Assembly (NCBI RefSeq): GCF_030272615.1
Contig: NC_081414.1
Coordinates: 52,783,636 to 52,847,635 of the forward strand
DNA length: 64,000 bases
Source: Cryptomeria japonica
Taxonomy: Eukaryota; Streptophyta; Pinopsida; Cupressales; Cupressaceae
Reading direction: 5' to 3'
Notes under the pieces: generated by a model
Told to the model about the DNA's origin: nothing
Databases searched by the model: none
What the model saw: only the letters and a program-made list of their open reading frames with translations
Translations under genes and position numbers: made by a program
Shown here: positions 10,096-23,119 of the stretch, one piece after another
How the letters are laid out: each line of letters starts with the position of its first letter
Position numbering within the stretch: the first letter of the stretch is position 1

Positions 10096-13000
10096 TGCTA
10101 TGGTGATAGACCAAAAGAGTGCCTAGCTCCAATAAACTCAATCAAGCTGCCAACGACCAGGCACTACAAGTCTGTTAAAATAGATTTCAGTCATTATTAC
10201 AGAATCATGTCAAGTGCTTGTACAGAGCGATCAACAAGTCTCAAAACACCTCCAATTTCATGCATTCCACAATCAAAGGTTTCAAAATGCCAAATGGAGC
10301 CTAGAAGCCTCACTTCCTAAGCAATATTTTATCTCCTCCAACAGTAAACACCACCCAGAAGTGCTAACTCATGTTGAAACTTAAAGTATGGTACAGGGTG
10401 AACTAGAAATTCAATTCATACCTTCTACAAAGAGTTGTCTCCAGCCTGCAATCAGCAGTAATGGACAATACCCTGCTGAGAGTCACTTGTGAAAAGATTT
10501 TTTTAGTCTAAAGACCAGCACATCACCTAGATAAATCACATCATCCCTTGATTGACAATCTCCTACGTCCAGTTCCTCCTGTACAGTCCTCTTATAAATT
10601 CATACCTGTTGCTAAACACTTGAATACTAATCACAAACCAGTCACATAGGAATCAAAGGACTTCTAGTTCAATGCCCAAAAATATTAGACAGCATACATA
10701 TTGCTTATCAGCTTGAAGAATGATACAGCCTGCACTAGAAAGTGTACAGCCTGCTCCAAAAACCATCCATTTAACTTGCACCAAAAAACACCACCCAACA
10801 TGCTAAAGTCTCATGCCAAAAATGAGCTCAAACCTGCAAATTAATTGACGTTGAGAATCTTTAGTTTTCTTTGAAACCCTGAAATCCAAACTCAATGAAT
10901 ACCAGTGTGATTCCTATGTCAAATCACTCTACCAACTAGGGAGGATTTTTCACCACCAAAACTTGTCTTTTGATGAGGGTTTCCATCCTCTATCAATCCC
11001 TGGAAGAACTTATTTGTTCATTCCAATAGCATCCTATTATATGCACTTCTTTGAATCCCCCAAATGAGAGCCCCAATCCTACTTTTATAGGGTTGGAAGG
11101 AAAAAAGAGCAATTAAAATTCAAATTAAATCAGTTTCCCTCTAATGGCCTTCTAGAATATAAAATTAGCAGTTCAACTTGTGTCTAAATCCCCTTTTTCC
11201 CTAGGTGTCCACTTGAGGGTACATAACATAACTTTATTATAATTTAGCAGTCAAGTAAATATTATAATGTTAACTTTATAACTCTAGTGCAATAATTTAA
11301 ATAATCCAAACCACTTTGCGGAAACCTCCGCCAAGGCACCAAAAATTGAAACTGATCATGGCAAGAAGGAAATAATGCTGAACAATGATGTCTGGTGCCA
11401 AGACAAGCACTTACTAAAAATAGCCATATTCTCCAAACAATGTGGAGAACACCCAAATGGCCAAAAACATTCCAAAGAGCATCACTGCAATCCCAGCTGC
11501 AAACTAAACTCCAAACCATCACTGGGTGCCAAGAAAACCAAAGATTGAGCTCTCCAAGAACATTGGAGCTCTCCCAACCCACTTGGAAACTTACAAAAAA
11601 CCTTGGAAACTAGCCACGCTCATGGAACAATATGGCATAAAAAATGGGAACATTACACCATGCTAAACTAAGCTACCATAAATATCGATACACTAATTTC
11701 ATATCAATTTGTCAAAACTTGAATTTCATGATAGATATTTTGAATTAGATGATGTAGATAGATTAGAAGAACCACATGCAACCCCCCTGCCACTTCCACT
11801 GAAAGTACATCAGGTTTCCAACTCCATAGAAAAGTGAATATTGTGTGGCAACTAAAAAATCCAAATCATGTTGCTCTTGATCTACATCCCACAACTTTGT
11901 GCCCCTTTCCTCGTCCACATTATGTCTATGAGTAAGAAGGTGCAAGTTGGAATGGATAGAAACTAGCTCTTTGTTATGTTCCCTATCACTTAAGTTCCCC
12001 TTGATCCAAATTTATGAACGAGTTCTTCCCCTTCATACCCCATGCATCTTCTTAAGATACCAAAAGCTTATATGTATGGAGAAGACAGCCAATCATTGAG
12101 TCAATATAAGTTGTTGGAGTTGTGGAGTTTCCCTTCCCGACATGACTTTCCTTCCAAGTCAACTTCCTTCCATACTTCCATTTGGATTTTGTACTTCCCC
12201 ATTTAGGCATACCTCATGGCCATCCCCCACCTTCATTCCCTTCTCCTATCAAGCTACCAGACTTGTTCATCCCATCATACCTCTCTACCATTTCTAGACT
12301 CATCCCACCTACAACCTAACATGTTAATGTGTCATAAAGCTTATTCTTGACAAATGGCTCTAAATGTGGTATCATATCACCAATAATATTATTAACTTGG
12401 AGGATGTGGATCCATGTGTATTTCCTATCGCAAGAGCTAAGTACACTATCCTAGCCGCCATCAATGTAATAGTTAGGATTTGTGGCTGCAAATCTTCATG
12501 CCATTAATTCTAGGAGATGTCATAGGTTTCAAGTATCTTCTTCCATACCTCCCCAATACCTCTCTATGCATGTGCACGGATTTTCAAAGCATTTCAAAGG
12601 AAAAAAACACTTAGTATGGGTGCTACAATCTGTGTATTTCTCTAGTACCTAATGGCCTCCATGTTGGCTTCAACCACTCTGTGAATGGTATTTTGGGTAG
12701 AAAGCCTAAGAAGAAAAGAATCTTTGAACAAACCAACACAAACCCTAACCAAAAATCGCCATGAACACTCATTCAAGCATCCAAAACTAAGGATGAAAAC
12801 CCACAAATCTATAAAGGACGAGGGATGAAAACCCTATACATCTTGCATCGAAGGACAAAACCCTTCCAACTGAAAGATTAGTCTCAAGCAAATGTTCAAT
12901 TCGATCTTTAATGGTGGCAAAAATTGATGATTGAGGCTACACGACACAGTTGTCATGCATTTAAGCATTTATATTTCTACTCACCATAGTTTAGTAGAAT

Positions 13001-13141
13001 ATTGTAACATTTTATCATTTTGTTTCATTACATAGATGATGTGTAGTTTGGATTTTGTTGTGCATTTGTGCAGTTGTGGGCTATTGTTCTTGCAATGGCT
13101 GAATTTTAACTTGTTATAGCTACAATAATAGTAACAATCAT
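10096..13141. other. No gene recognised; probable old LTR or intergenic DNA
   Basis: A/T-rich sequence without a convincing coding frame. A minus-strand TATA-like box near 11078-11100 and the minus-strand primer site at 4124 suggest that at least the left part is the LTR of element X, split by B. The right boundary is not visible. Confidence 0.4.
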
Positions 13142-14672
13142 ATGGTAAAGGACACAATGAGTGGGAAACAAAGCACAGGTGCAGCGGGTAGGGTTTTTGG
13201 GCAATTTGGTGCAACAGAGGGTGAAGCCAAGGGTGAGGACGATCTTGAAGCGGATGGTCGCAGCGATGGTAGTATATTTTCTGCCATTTTTTCCTCTTTT
13301 CCTTTTCGCTCAGTTTGGGGTTTCTATGGTGTAAAGGTTCCCTCTTCCAATTGTGGTTGCTTGGCTCATCTTTTGGTTGCAAAGGAGCTCATTTTTTCTC
13401 TTGCCAGGCCTAGCGTTGTTGGTGAGGTGGTGAGTCAGGGGGCCTTACTCGTTGATCTGTGCCTTGTTTTTGTTTATGGCTCTAGCGAAGCTTTTTATTT
13501 GTTCGTGGCCCTAGCGTTGAGGTTGTTCTCTCCCTCTTGCATCGTTGTGCTTGCCTTGATCAGTGCTTCCATGGGGGTGGTGTTTTTTGAGAAGTTTCAT
13601 CTTTTGGCTGGGGTTTTCTCTACTCTTGCCCTTCATGTTGTGCCTCTTCTGCTCTCTGCTAAGGTTTTGGCTAGTGGGAGAGTTAGAATAGATGCTAAGA
13701 GAAGGATGTTGGCTTCGAAGCAGAGTTTGTTCTGCTTTCGGTTGTGTTGGAGGTTGCTGCCATGGTTGCCAATGCCTGCGTTATTGTTGATGGCTGTTCT
13801 ATGTTTTGTGTGGTGGAGGTCTTTCCTATCCTTGGTTCTCCCTGGCCCAATTTCTCCTTAGGGTGGCTTGGGTGTGGGAGGGTTTTTGTGGTGGTGGGTT
13901 TGTTCCTCTTTTCTTATGTGTTGCCCGCGGTGTGGTTTTTGGTCCTTTGTTGCTGTTGGGTGGATACTTTGGTCTCCTGTTGTAGTGCTGGTGTTGGGAG
14001 ATCTTTGGGTTTCTCCTTTTTTTTTCGGTTGCCCCTAAGTTTGTAGGGGTTGTTTCTATTGTTCTTTGGAGTTTTTGGTTAGGGGCTTCTTCCTCTATCT
14101 AGGGGATGAAGTTTGTTCTTGTAGGTTTTGAGCAAGCCTTGTTTTTGGATGCTCTTTTGGTGAGGCCCTTTGTTTCTTTCCTCCTGGCTTCCTATAATGT
14201 GGCTCCTATCGAGGTGGAGTGGTCTCCTATAGAGGTGGAGATCTTTGATATGGATAAGGGGGAGGTTTTTTCCTGGTTCTCCTTTATGCTTTTTTCTTCC
14301 ATTGTTGACTCTATAGAGGTGGGTTAATCTTCTTTTGGGGTGGAGAATGGCAATTTGGAAATTGTTGCTATGGTTGCAGGTGTAGCTCATTTTCAGCTCT
14401 TTGTTTTGTTGGTTTCTTCCAAAACTAACCCTATTGAGGTGCGGACATCTTCTCTTGAGGTGGAGACAGGCTTTTATGGTGTGGTGGAGATGAGCTTTTT
14501 GGGGGTTGATCTTGAGTCTTCCATGTTGGTTATGGGAGCAACTCTAAAACCCATTTTCTTGGTTGGGGGAGCCTGTCAAAAATCTTGTACGTTGTTATTC
14601 AAAATGTTTTGGGAGCCTTTACAAAACCCAGTTACCCAAGTTGCTCTTTCATGTTTTGTCTCTTGTTTCTAG
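13142..14672 (+). other. T/G-rich pseudo-coding stretch, unidentified
   Basis: An open frame at 13142-13861 (MVKDTMSGKQSTG start, then strongly hydrophobic) is followed by shorter frames to 14672. In 14190-14470 a short motif ctat-gaggtggag recurs about five times and encodes repeated IEVE-type peptides. The hydrophobicity follows the T/G-rich composition, so the frames may be chance. I recognise no family. A non-autonomous retroelement or LINE 5' region is possible. Confidence 0.25.
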
Positions 14673-15281
14673 GTCTTTGGCTATGGGAGCTTTGTCACAG
14701 GTTATGGGAGCCTAGCAAAAGCCTTTGTCTTTGTACCTCTAAGGTCTCCTATTTGATGGCTTTGCCCTTATGGATGTTTCACTAGATCTTTGATGGTTAG
14801 TTTCTGATGTTTGGTTGATGGTTGGCTGCTGTTAGTCTTAGTTGTATTTTTGCAGCTTTTTGTATTTGGGTTCTAGATTCCCACTGATTCCAGAGGGTTT
14901 CCGGTCTCTTCAAAACCCACTGTAAGGGATTTCAGGTCCCCTCAAAACCTATTTGACCCTTAATCAAAAACATTTTGCAAAGAAATCTAGACCATTTAAC
15001 ATAAATACAATTATAGTTTGTCTTCCATTGTGGATTTTTATTTATGCAAATGTAATGAGGAACTTCTGTTTTTTCTTGGGTTGGCCAAACTCGATTAAGG
15101 TTTGTCATTTTAGGGTTAAATAGAGAAGTATGATGCATATTTAGGGTTGGATGATGTTGCTATGCAATTAATATAATCTAAGGTTTTATAAGGTTTTAAT
15201 GCTATTAAAATAATTTTGTAATATTTAATGCTCGATTAAGTTGTTAGGATGGACTTTAGGATTATTCTTTTTTCTTTTAGT
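14673..15281. other. Gene-free; repeat-like 3' end
   Basis: Contains a doubled phrase (ttcaaaaccca.tgtaaggg and ctcaaaacctatttgaccc) near 14900-14960 that resembles the 3' region of plant LINE-like repeats. No gene seen. Confidence 0.25.
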
Positions 15282-15541
15282 TGTTATATGTTTTTCCTAA
15301 TTGTTGATCTTATCCTATGGGATAAATCATTTGTAATTGTTATTTAAGGATACTTTGGCTCCTTTGTTAATATCAAATATCTTGGTAATCATTCTTTGTC
15401 ATTACCTTTGGTCATATGGTGGGAAAGCTCAAGCGTTGAAAACCTCCAGATAGGGGAATGCTAGCTTGTGTTCATAACAGAGAATTTATCAGAAAACACT
15501 ATACGGTTTCGTATGAAGGTTTTTGACAAAAACATTCAACA
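15282..15541 (+). repeat. Probable 5' LTR of a Ty1/copia element
   Basis: It starts tgttatatg, has a TATA-like gttatttaagg near 15340, and ends aaacattcaaca. It lies about 700 bases before a copia-type gag start. No target duplication or second LTR was found, so the ends are provisional. Confidence 0.4.
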
Positions 15542-16243
15542 AAATTAATGTATTCATAAATTTTTCGCTAATTTATTGAATAAAATAATGGGAATTTCTC
15601 TACATCTTTTTGGCAATTGTTTTCAAATAAATTTGTAGGTCAATTTTGGTACAAATCACCTTTTTTCATTGTCTGAAAATTTTAAGAGTTTTTTCAATTG
15701 AAAATCGTGGGACTTTTTTGCTCAAAATCGCAACCATTTTTGTTGACCAAAGCACAAGTATTTTTATCTAAAATTCAAGGAAATGTTTTTTAGATTGAGA
15801 TCACACAATTTTTGATGTTTTATTGAACCTGCCTTAGCCTGGAACAACTTGCAAAAAAATTCTGAGGCAATTTTTGGCAATTTTTTTCCTAAAATCGTGG
15901 ATTGCCAACGAATCTTTGAAGCATTTTAGGGCAACACATCTGCTCTAGAAACCCTTTTTTGGCGATTTGTTAACAAAAACGAGGGTTTTCTATCAAGGTT
16001 TTCACTCATGATGGGATTCTAGATTGTTTTAGATGATTTTTATACAAAATTGTGGCATGTTTTTAGTGCTTTTTAGCAATGGCTAGGGCTATTATGCCTA
16101 TGCCTGACATCATGAGTTTGGTGTTTTCTTTCTAGAGTTTTTTGCATGATTTAGTTTTGACAGCTAGGGTTTGTTTTGCAACTTTGAGTTGTTTTCAACA
16201 GCAATGAGTTTCTCATTTTCTGTGTTTTGGGATTGTAGGAGGG

Positions 16244-16470
16244 ATGGCTTCATTAACCAACATCAAGTTGGAAGGCAGCCAAATGTTCACTAGAAATATT
16301 TACAGTGCTTGGAAACACAAGATTCTCATAATTTTCAAGTATTGGTGCCTTGATCAGATCATCCTGGTACTGACATCCAACCAACAATTGTGGTTAAAGA
16401 CCAAGACGTGTTCAATGAGCGTAATCGTAAAGTGTTGGAATTGTTTGTCATTGATGTCAAGATGGGTTAT
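16244..16470 (+). pseudogene. Ty1/copia gag N-terminus, truncated
   Basis: The reading MASLTNIKLEGSQMF, then YSAWKHKILIIF and LDQIIL, matches the start of plant copia Gag proteins (short -IKL-G-N--W-HK--- block). A frameshift near 16370 moves the homologous reading to the frame containing VFNERNRK. The homology stops near 16432, where LTR-like sequence begins. Gag would package element RNA; this is only its first quarter. Confidence 0.65.
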
Positions 16471-19400
16471 CATTGATGTCAATAGTGGCATCATGATGTC
16501 ATTAAAGTCAAGAGTATATGAAGATGGAGATAATTGACAAAGTAAATATACATGTTTGAAAGCATGATCTCATTGTCATGTATACATGTTTACATGTTTA
16601 CAAGGAAGGGGTTAATGTATAATATGAAGAATGCAGCAGCAGGGTTTATAACAGCAAGAAGCCCAATGGTGATAGTAGAGATAAAGACCAAATCGTCTAA
16701 AACAAAAGTGATGAGGAACTACAATGCTTAAGTTTATTCTTAATGTATGAGAACAATTAAAGTCTTCCAAGAAATGATGGAAGACATCGAATGTGAACCA
16801 AATAAGAAGACATAATGATCAAAGACAAAGCAGCAATTATGACAAACTAAACACATGGCATATTGTGGATGTGCTTCAAATAATATGGTTGATTAAATTG
16901 CCAAATCTGCAAACATACAAACAAATCTATTAGCAAAGAGTTAAGAAAAGGTTGAAGACGTCGACTTTATTAAAATATAAATTGATGCAAGTATGGTTAA
17001 CTTAATCAAACGTAGGTGATCTGTTTTGGATCAAAGACATACAGCTGACTTCAAGATGATATTGCTGAATTCAATATGGGAGAGTTAGACAAAGGATCAA
17101 TCTTTAATGGCAGCAATCAAAGGCAGTGATTAAAGTCTCCAAACAATATTCATGAAGGAGATTAATAAGCAGAGATTTATATAAATGACAGATTTCAAAG
17201 GACAACAATCAAGTACAGATTTCAAAGGACAACAATCAAGTACAGATTTCAAAGGACAACAATCAAGTAAAAGATTAACAAAGGAAGCAATGATTCTATG
17301 ATCAAATATAGAAATACAACTAATGATTAAGATTGAAGCAATTTCTATTTACTAAGTAATTAATCCAATGATTACAGGCTATCTGAAACAAAGACCAGCG
17401 ATTAGGAAAAGCAAAATATCAAATGCAGGGGCATCAGGAGCCTCATAAGCATGCATATTGTCACTTTTTTGTTTTTAGGTTATTTAGGGGTTTTTGGGTC
17501 CGATAAGGTCATTTTGAGCCATTTGGGATCATTCTGATTCATTTTGGAAGGTTTGAGACCAAGTTCTTGAAAGATGGCATAGTTGCTCAAAAGTTGTCAA
17601 TGTTGCATTAAAAGTTGTCAAGCAAAACTGTCAAAGTTGTCACATTTATTGTAATTGTTAATAACCTAGTTAGTTGGTTGGCTGGGAAATTACAAATGAT
17701 TGTCCATGCATAAACATGTAATCCCAACTCAAATTTCAGGATTGGAGAGGTTGGAGAATCATTGAATGAAGAAGAAACATCATTTTGCACATTTTATTTT
17801 GTATTTTCTGTGAAAACTGACTGTAAATTGTGTTGTACGGCCTAGTACGGATTGGTACTGAACTGAAATCGATTGGAAATGAAAGAAGAATGTCTTAACT
17901 TTCTAATGCTTCTAGTTTGATGTAATTTCATTTATATTTGAGTGAGTTAGAGCAATTTTTGTACAAACCATTATGTTCAGGAACTAGGGTTACCAGTTTT
18001 TTTTTAAAAACCATAACTTCCTTTTCCACCGTTGGATCTTGATAAAAATTAGAGAAAAAGTCTGTATCTATGTTATCTCCATCTCACCAAAGCGATTTGC
18101 TCAGTTATTTGTTTTGTGACAGTTATTAATGACTGTTCTTTGCATTTCACAGTGGGACAGCCTTAAAAACCTAGTTTCATGAGGGTTTGTGGAATGAATG
18201 TTTTATTTTGGACCTTCTCAAGTTAAAATTTGTTTGAATATACTCCTAAGGTGTTGTAGAAGACGTGTGATGCCTGCCCTTGGATTGGTTGAAACAAGAT
18301 CAATCAAAAATTCTCTTCATGGGTCTAAAGAGAAGTTTGTCATTTGAGCAATTTGAAAGTCTGTATCTATGGTATATGATCGGAAGGGTGTTTGTTTATC
18401 AGAATATGCTTCTGGATCGGAAGGGTGTTCTTTGTTGTTCTCTGCATCAATATCTAGGATAGTAGTCACTTTGTCTGCAAAGCAACTTGACACATCATTT
18501 GTGAGTTATCAACCATTGTCCCAGTTGATGAACTCAAATCTCTACCTGAATATGGATAGGAAGGAGAAGTTTCTCCTCAAAGTTTTGAAAGACAGATGCT
18601 CTACGCATGGGAGAGAAGAATATGCTGCTTCTCTATACTATCAAAATGGAGATGCTTCAGACAATGAATGGAACCAAGGCCACGGAAATTTTCATGGTTG
18701 TGCTATCCAAGATGAGAGCATTATATAGGAGTGATTAAAGAGATAGCAATTATGGTGCAACAAGAGCAGTGACTAAGAATGATTCAGAAATGTGGCAATA
18801 AGAATAATATGATATAGACAGCGATTAAAGAAGAGTGATTCAAAATCAGAAACGTGGCACTAAGAATTATGAATAACTAATAAGCATGAGAAATGTTATA
18901 TATTAATTAATTAGACAACGGCTGTCTTAAGTTTTTAAAGAAGGTGTGATTGGAGGTTGATAAAGGTAGCAATTAAAACTAAATGTTTGTTAAGCAATGA
19001 TTAAAGGTCAATGATTAGTTAATGAAAGGAATTGATTATGTGTAATAGCAATGAATAAAGGTTGCTTGACTAAAAAGAAGCGATCAAAATAAGTCAGTGC
19101 TCATTAAGCAGGGTAGTAACGATCTTATTAAGCAAATTAATACATGATTTTCATTGAAGCATGGTGGATCTTTATTTGTTGTTTCTACATTTTGCATGGT
19201 TTCTTATTACTTCTCAAATATAGTTGAAGTTCATTGATTATAATGGAGAAATATGATGTTACTTGATGGAATTCCGGTTCATACTATTTGTAGTTTGTTG
19301 ATTGCAAATTGCAATGCATGGTTAGTCTGAACCTAATTTAGCACTAGTTTGATTGTGGATATTCACTTGAATTGCACCAGTCTTGGGTATTTGATGAATA

Positions 19401-19814
19401 TTTACAATATGAAAATCCTTCATTATCCTTTGGAGATTGCATCAATTTTGTGTAGTTGTTTCCTCATGGCAAAGCAAGGCTTGACTATGGAATCCATCTA
19501 TCAAAGCATCATCCTTTATCATCACTTGTCCTTAGGTTTAGATTAGATTCCTCAACCCTTTATCCTTTTGCCTTTTATTTTTCTGAGTTTAGTGTTTCAC
19601 ATTCTAGCAAAATGTAAGTTCCTTTGTGATTACTAGCATATCGCATCAAATCATTGATTCTATCCAGAATTAAAAGTCGATTGTTCGCATTGTAAACCTT
19701 GGAGTTGCCTTATTTGATCATATTCTTTAGCATATGAGGTTTCTTTGTTGAAGAGAGGATAGAATACTTGGTATTTTATTCTACGTTCAAGGTGTCCAAA
19801 AAAACACATCAACA
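16433..19814 (+). repeat. Probable 3.4-kb LTR inserted in the copia gag
   Basis: It starts tgttggaattgtttgtcatt and ends cacatcaaca. The last 70 bases (gagaggataga.. tattttattctacgtt) match the ends of the LTRs at 22035, 39475, 45977 and 63655. No 5-bp target duplication is visible (taaag against atacc), so either end could be displaced. No long ORF inside. Confidence 0.5.
17188..17268. repeat. 27-bp tandem repeat, 3 copies
   Basis: Three identical copies of a 27-base unit beginning acagatttcaaagg, at 17188, 17215 and 17242. They lie inside the probable LTR. Confidence 0.97.
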
Positions 19815-20391
19815 ATACCTAGAAAGTGAATTCCGTCAAGAGTGAAATGCGACTCCTATCGATACACTAGGAATTATTGTTGTCAAGACTAAAATATGAT
19901 GGCACCAAGAGTAATATATCCCCACCTTTAATAATTTTTTACTCCTCACCTTTATATTTACGGCCTTTAATTGTCTCTTTATTTTTCCTTCACGCTTTAT
20001 ACTATTTTTTAATTCAGCTTCCTTAAAAAAATTTCTCTTAACACTTTAATAATTTTGACTTTCAGTAAATTAAGATTTTCTAGCTCCAATATTTTACCGA
20101 CCTTCTTTATTCTCCACTTGCCAAAATTTTTTCCTTTGGCTGTAATATTTTAATAACTCCATTTTAAATCTTTTCTCACTCGCCGACTCCCCTTTAAATT
20201 TTTTAATTTTTTTTGACTCCATTATTTTTTCTTTTTTTCTTTTCGTTTCCCAGCCCTCCTAATTTTGTCTTTCTTTTCTTGTAAATTTTCAATGAAGTTG
20301 ATTTCCCTTGACAAATTATTTGTACACTCCACAATACATATTCTTCTCTTTGTACGATCATATGTATCATCCAAAACTTTGCATGCTTTCA

Positions 20392-21800
20392 TCAGTTGCT
20401 CTTTACTAAGAGTTGTAGCTTCAAGAAAATAAAGTGTTGACCTAAATATCCCATACTCCTCAATTTGCCAATGAAATAAGCCACAAAGAGAATTTTTTCA
20501 TCCTCTAAGCATGACCGTAACTCCAATATCCCTTCGTCATTTGGTTCCATCCAACCTCGACTCTTCATGCATTCTTCTCTAGAATCTAAATCTAACAAAT
20601 CCAAGGAAGCTACTTCCTCACTAACGGCTTGGTTCTTTAAATCAATTACATATTTCCAACCCTTATTCTCAATGGAGATGGCATTCTTTTTCCAATTGTA
20701 ATCGGCTTTGGTTGCTACCATCCTCTCTCGAGTAATGCAATGTATGCTTTCTTCTGCAAAAAGATGACCACAAAATTTAGGAGGAATTGTTGGTTCATTG
20801 ACGACTTCGTTCTTTAAATCAATTACATATTTCCAACCCTAGTTCTCAATGGAGATTGTGTTCTTTTACAAATTGTGATCGGCTTTGGAAACAGCCAACC
20901 ATCCACTCCCGAGTAATGCAATGTACGCTTTCTTCTGCAACGAGATTACCACAAAATTGTTGGGTCTCGATCATTACCATTTGCACCATTAGCATCCCCA
21001 AGGCATCGGTTCCTCATTGGTCAGCACCTACTATGTGAAATGTTGGTGGCTAGAGGGTTGGTTTCCCGAGGCACATCCAGCTATCATTTGACAATACATT
21101 TACTCCGAGCCTCCATCGATGATGGTATTTGTGAGGTTGTTCCCCATGATTTCCATTTGAACGAAAGTTGACTACTTCCCAATGTTCAACGTAAGGAGCA
21201 TTGTGTCAATGACTTGCTCACCCTCAGGTGGCAGCTCTACTATCATGTCTTTACATGGGTCTTCTTGTCACCGAATTCGGTCATCACCGTGTGTTGGTAA
21301 CTACCACTCTTAGTTGTGACATGGTTTGAAGGTATGTCACCTTGATGGGTGCGATTGTCTATAGACCTGTCAAACTATGTTCTTTTGTGACTCTGACTGC
21401 AATGACGTACTTGTAGTTCTATTGGAGGTTCTTCGTTCCTTCAAAATCACTTGTTTTACTTCTGCTGTGGCTTCTCAAAGTTGTTCTTTCTCTATACGAG
21501 GATCAGGATACACCGCCTTCTTCATCTATGCTCTCGTGATTGTCAGAACTACCTCATCTTGTTCCTCCACATCCAACATATTAATACCCTTTTGCTTTGA
21601 GCAATCGGTATCTTCATTGTCCCCTAGTCCACACCATTTGCACAATAATTGTACGTTATCTTTCTTATTCTAGAAGTCTCTCGCAAAGTGTCCCCATTTG
21701 CTACATTGTCGACATTGTGTGATAGGATGTCCTTTGTTGTTGTACTGTATTTGATTTTGCCCTCGTTGATTTTGATAACTTCCTAGCGATGCATTATGTG
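20392..21800 (-). pseudogene. Decayed gag/protease relic related to elements A and B
   Basis: On the minus strand a knuckle-like CKWCG motif, the phrase YPDPRIEK and protease-linker phrases (YNWKKNAISIENKGW, MEPNDEGILELRSC) match A and B in the same order. Stops and shifts are frequent, so it is older than A or B. The 590 bases to its left (19815-20391) are A/T-rich and show nothing else. Confidence 0.65.
20621..20974. repeat. Tandem duplication, 2 x 177 bp
   Basis: The phrase ttctttaaatcaattacata recurs 177 bases later, and the two units (20621-20797, 20798-20974) align throughout with moderate divergence. The unit spans the protease-linker junction of the relic. Confidence 0.8.
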
Positions 21801-22034
21801 GCTTTTGATGAGCACACAATTATACTGAGAGGGGAGGTCAATCAATATAATAACAATCTTTACTTTTTCAAACTTAATGTCATAAGCATATTAATTGCAT
21901 AATAACAACATAAGATGAAACAATTACGCAACACAAATAGAACACGCAATTTAAGTGGAAACACTTATAGGACAAATCCATGGCATAATAATGCTTTTAT
22001 ATAAATTCCTCTTACAACTTTGTAGGCACCAACC

Positions 22035-23115
22035 TGTTGATGGTGTTTTTATGTGCTATGCAACGCAAAATAAAATACCAAAGGCACTCTATCCTTCCTT
22101 GAATAAAGACTTCTCAAATGCTAAAGATTGGCAAAAAGGATCACTTGAGATGACTCCAAGGTTCTCAATGTCAGGTCTTGACATGTCGGATAGCTTCAAT
22201 GGTATGACGTGATTTGTTGTACCTGCGAGGGGACTTATGCAGTATCTTGATTCAATATTAATTGTTTTGCGTTTGTCAAATGATGTTGCAATATCGCTCT
22301 TTCTACTTCTTCTGATTGTTGATAAAAAGAAGTGAAAAAGGAATAGGGTTTAGGAATGCTATTCTAAACTAGGAATGAAAGATAATGGACAATCTCAAGT
22401 GAGCTCAACAAAGCTTTGTTTTGACATCTTATGAACATCTTCACAACACTAGTGCAATCTTCAAAGGATAGCTTGGTGATTTTCAAATCACTATCTCAAA
22501 CATACCTTCAAAATGAAGCATATCAATGGCGAATAGTAATTGAAGTTAAGCTTTGGCTAAATGATTCCAGTTGACCATGCAAGGCGAGTATGCAATCAAC
22601 AAACTACTAGTGGTATGGATAATGGAGCTTCACTATCAATCATGCACATGCATCTTTCACTCATTTAACAATATTCAAAAACAAGCTCTATTCTAATTTT
22701 TTTTTTTCTTTTCAATTATAAGCTCTCACAAAAGGAATGAAGAAACAAGCAAATGCTCCAAAACTCAATAAGTCACCAACACTTCAATGATTTTATTAAT
22801 TTTTGAGATGTCAAGAAACAATTCTTCAAAGTCTTCTAATTCATCTTCTTACTCTAATCTCTCATATCTAATCACAATTCTAATGAGATACAAATGAAAT
22901 GAGTTGAGCTTATATAGAGCTCTCAATTACAATGGATGGCCAAGATTAAACTAGAATCAAGGGCCCAAATTTTGCCACCTAAACCCTAATTAGGGTTTGT
23001 TACAACAAAATACCTAAGTTATTGCAAAATATTAAATGTAAACCAATGGGAATGTGACATCCATTTGGCACAAAATACGACGAAAATCCTCCAATAGGAA
23101 AATTCGATGCCACAT
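22035..23115 (-). repeat. R-U5 end of a long LTR
   Basis: In minus orientation a TATA box (gctctatataag, 22910-22920) is followed by about 880 bases ending accatcaaca at 22035. The same arrangement, about 830-880 bases from TATA to terminus with a shared final 70 bases, occurs in the LTRs ending at 39475, 45977 and 63655. A long ORF lies directly upstream. Confidence 0.65.
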
Positions 23116-23119
23116 AAGA

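Noticed and set aside
9994-10320. 108-codon ORF from the 3' LTR of B into flanking DNA
   Set aside because: It spans the LTR boundary and target duplication, so it is a chance frame.
17188-17268. Three 27-bp direct repeats considered as a CRISPR-like array
   Set aside because: The units abut with no spacers and lie in plant LTR sequence; it is a plain tandem repeat.
16428-19819. Target duplication for the LTR 16433-19814
   Set aside because: Flanks taaag and atacc do not match; the LTR call rests only on its ends and terminal similarity.
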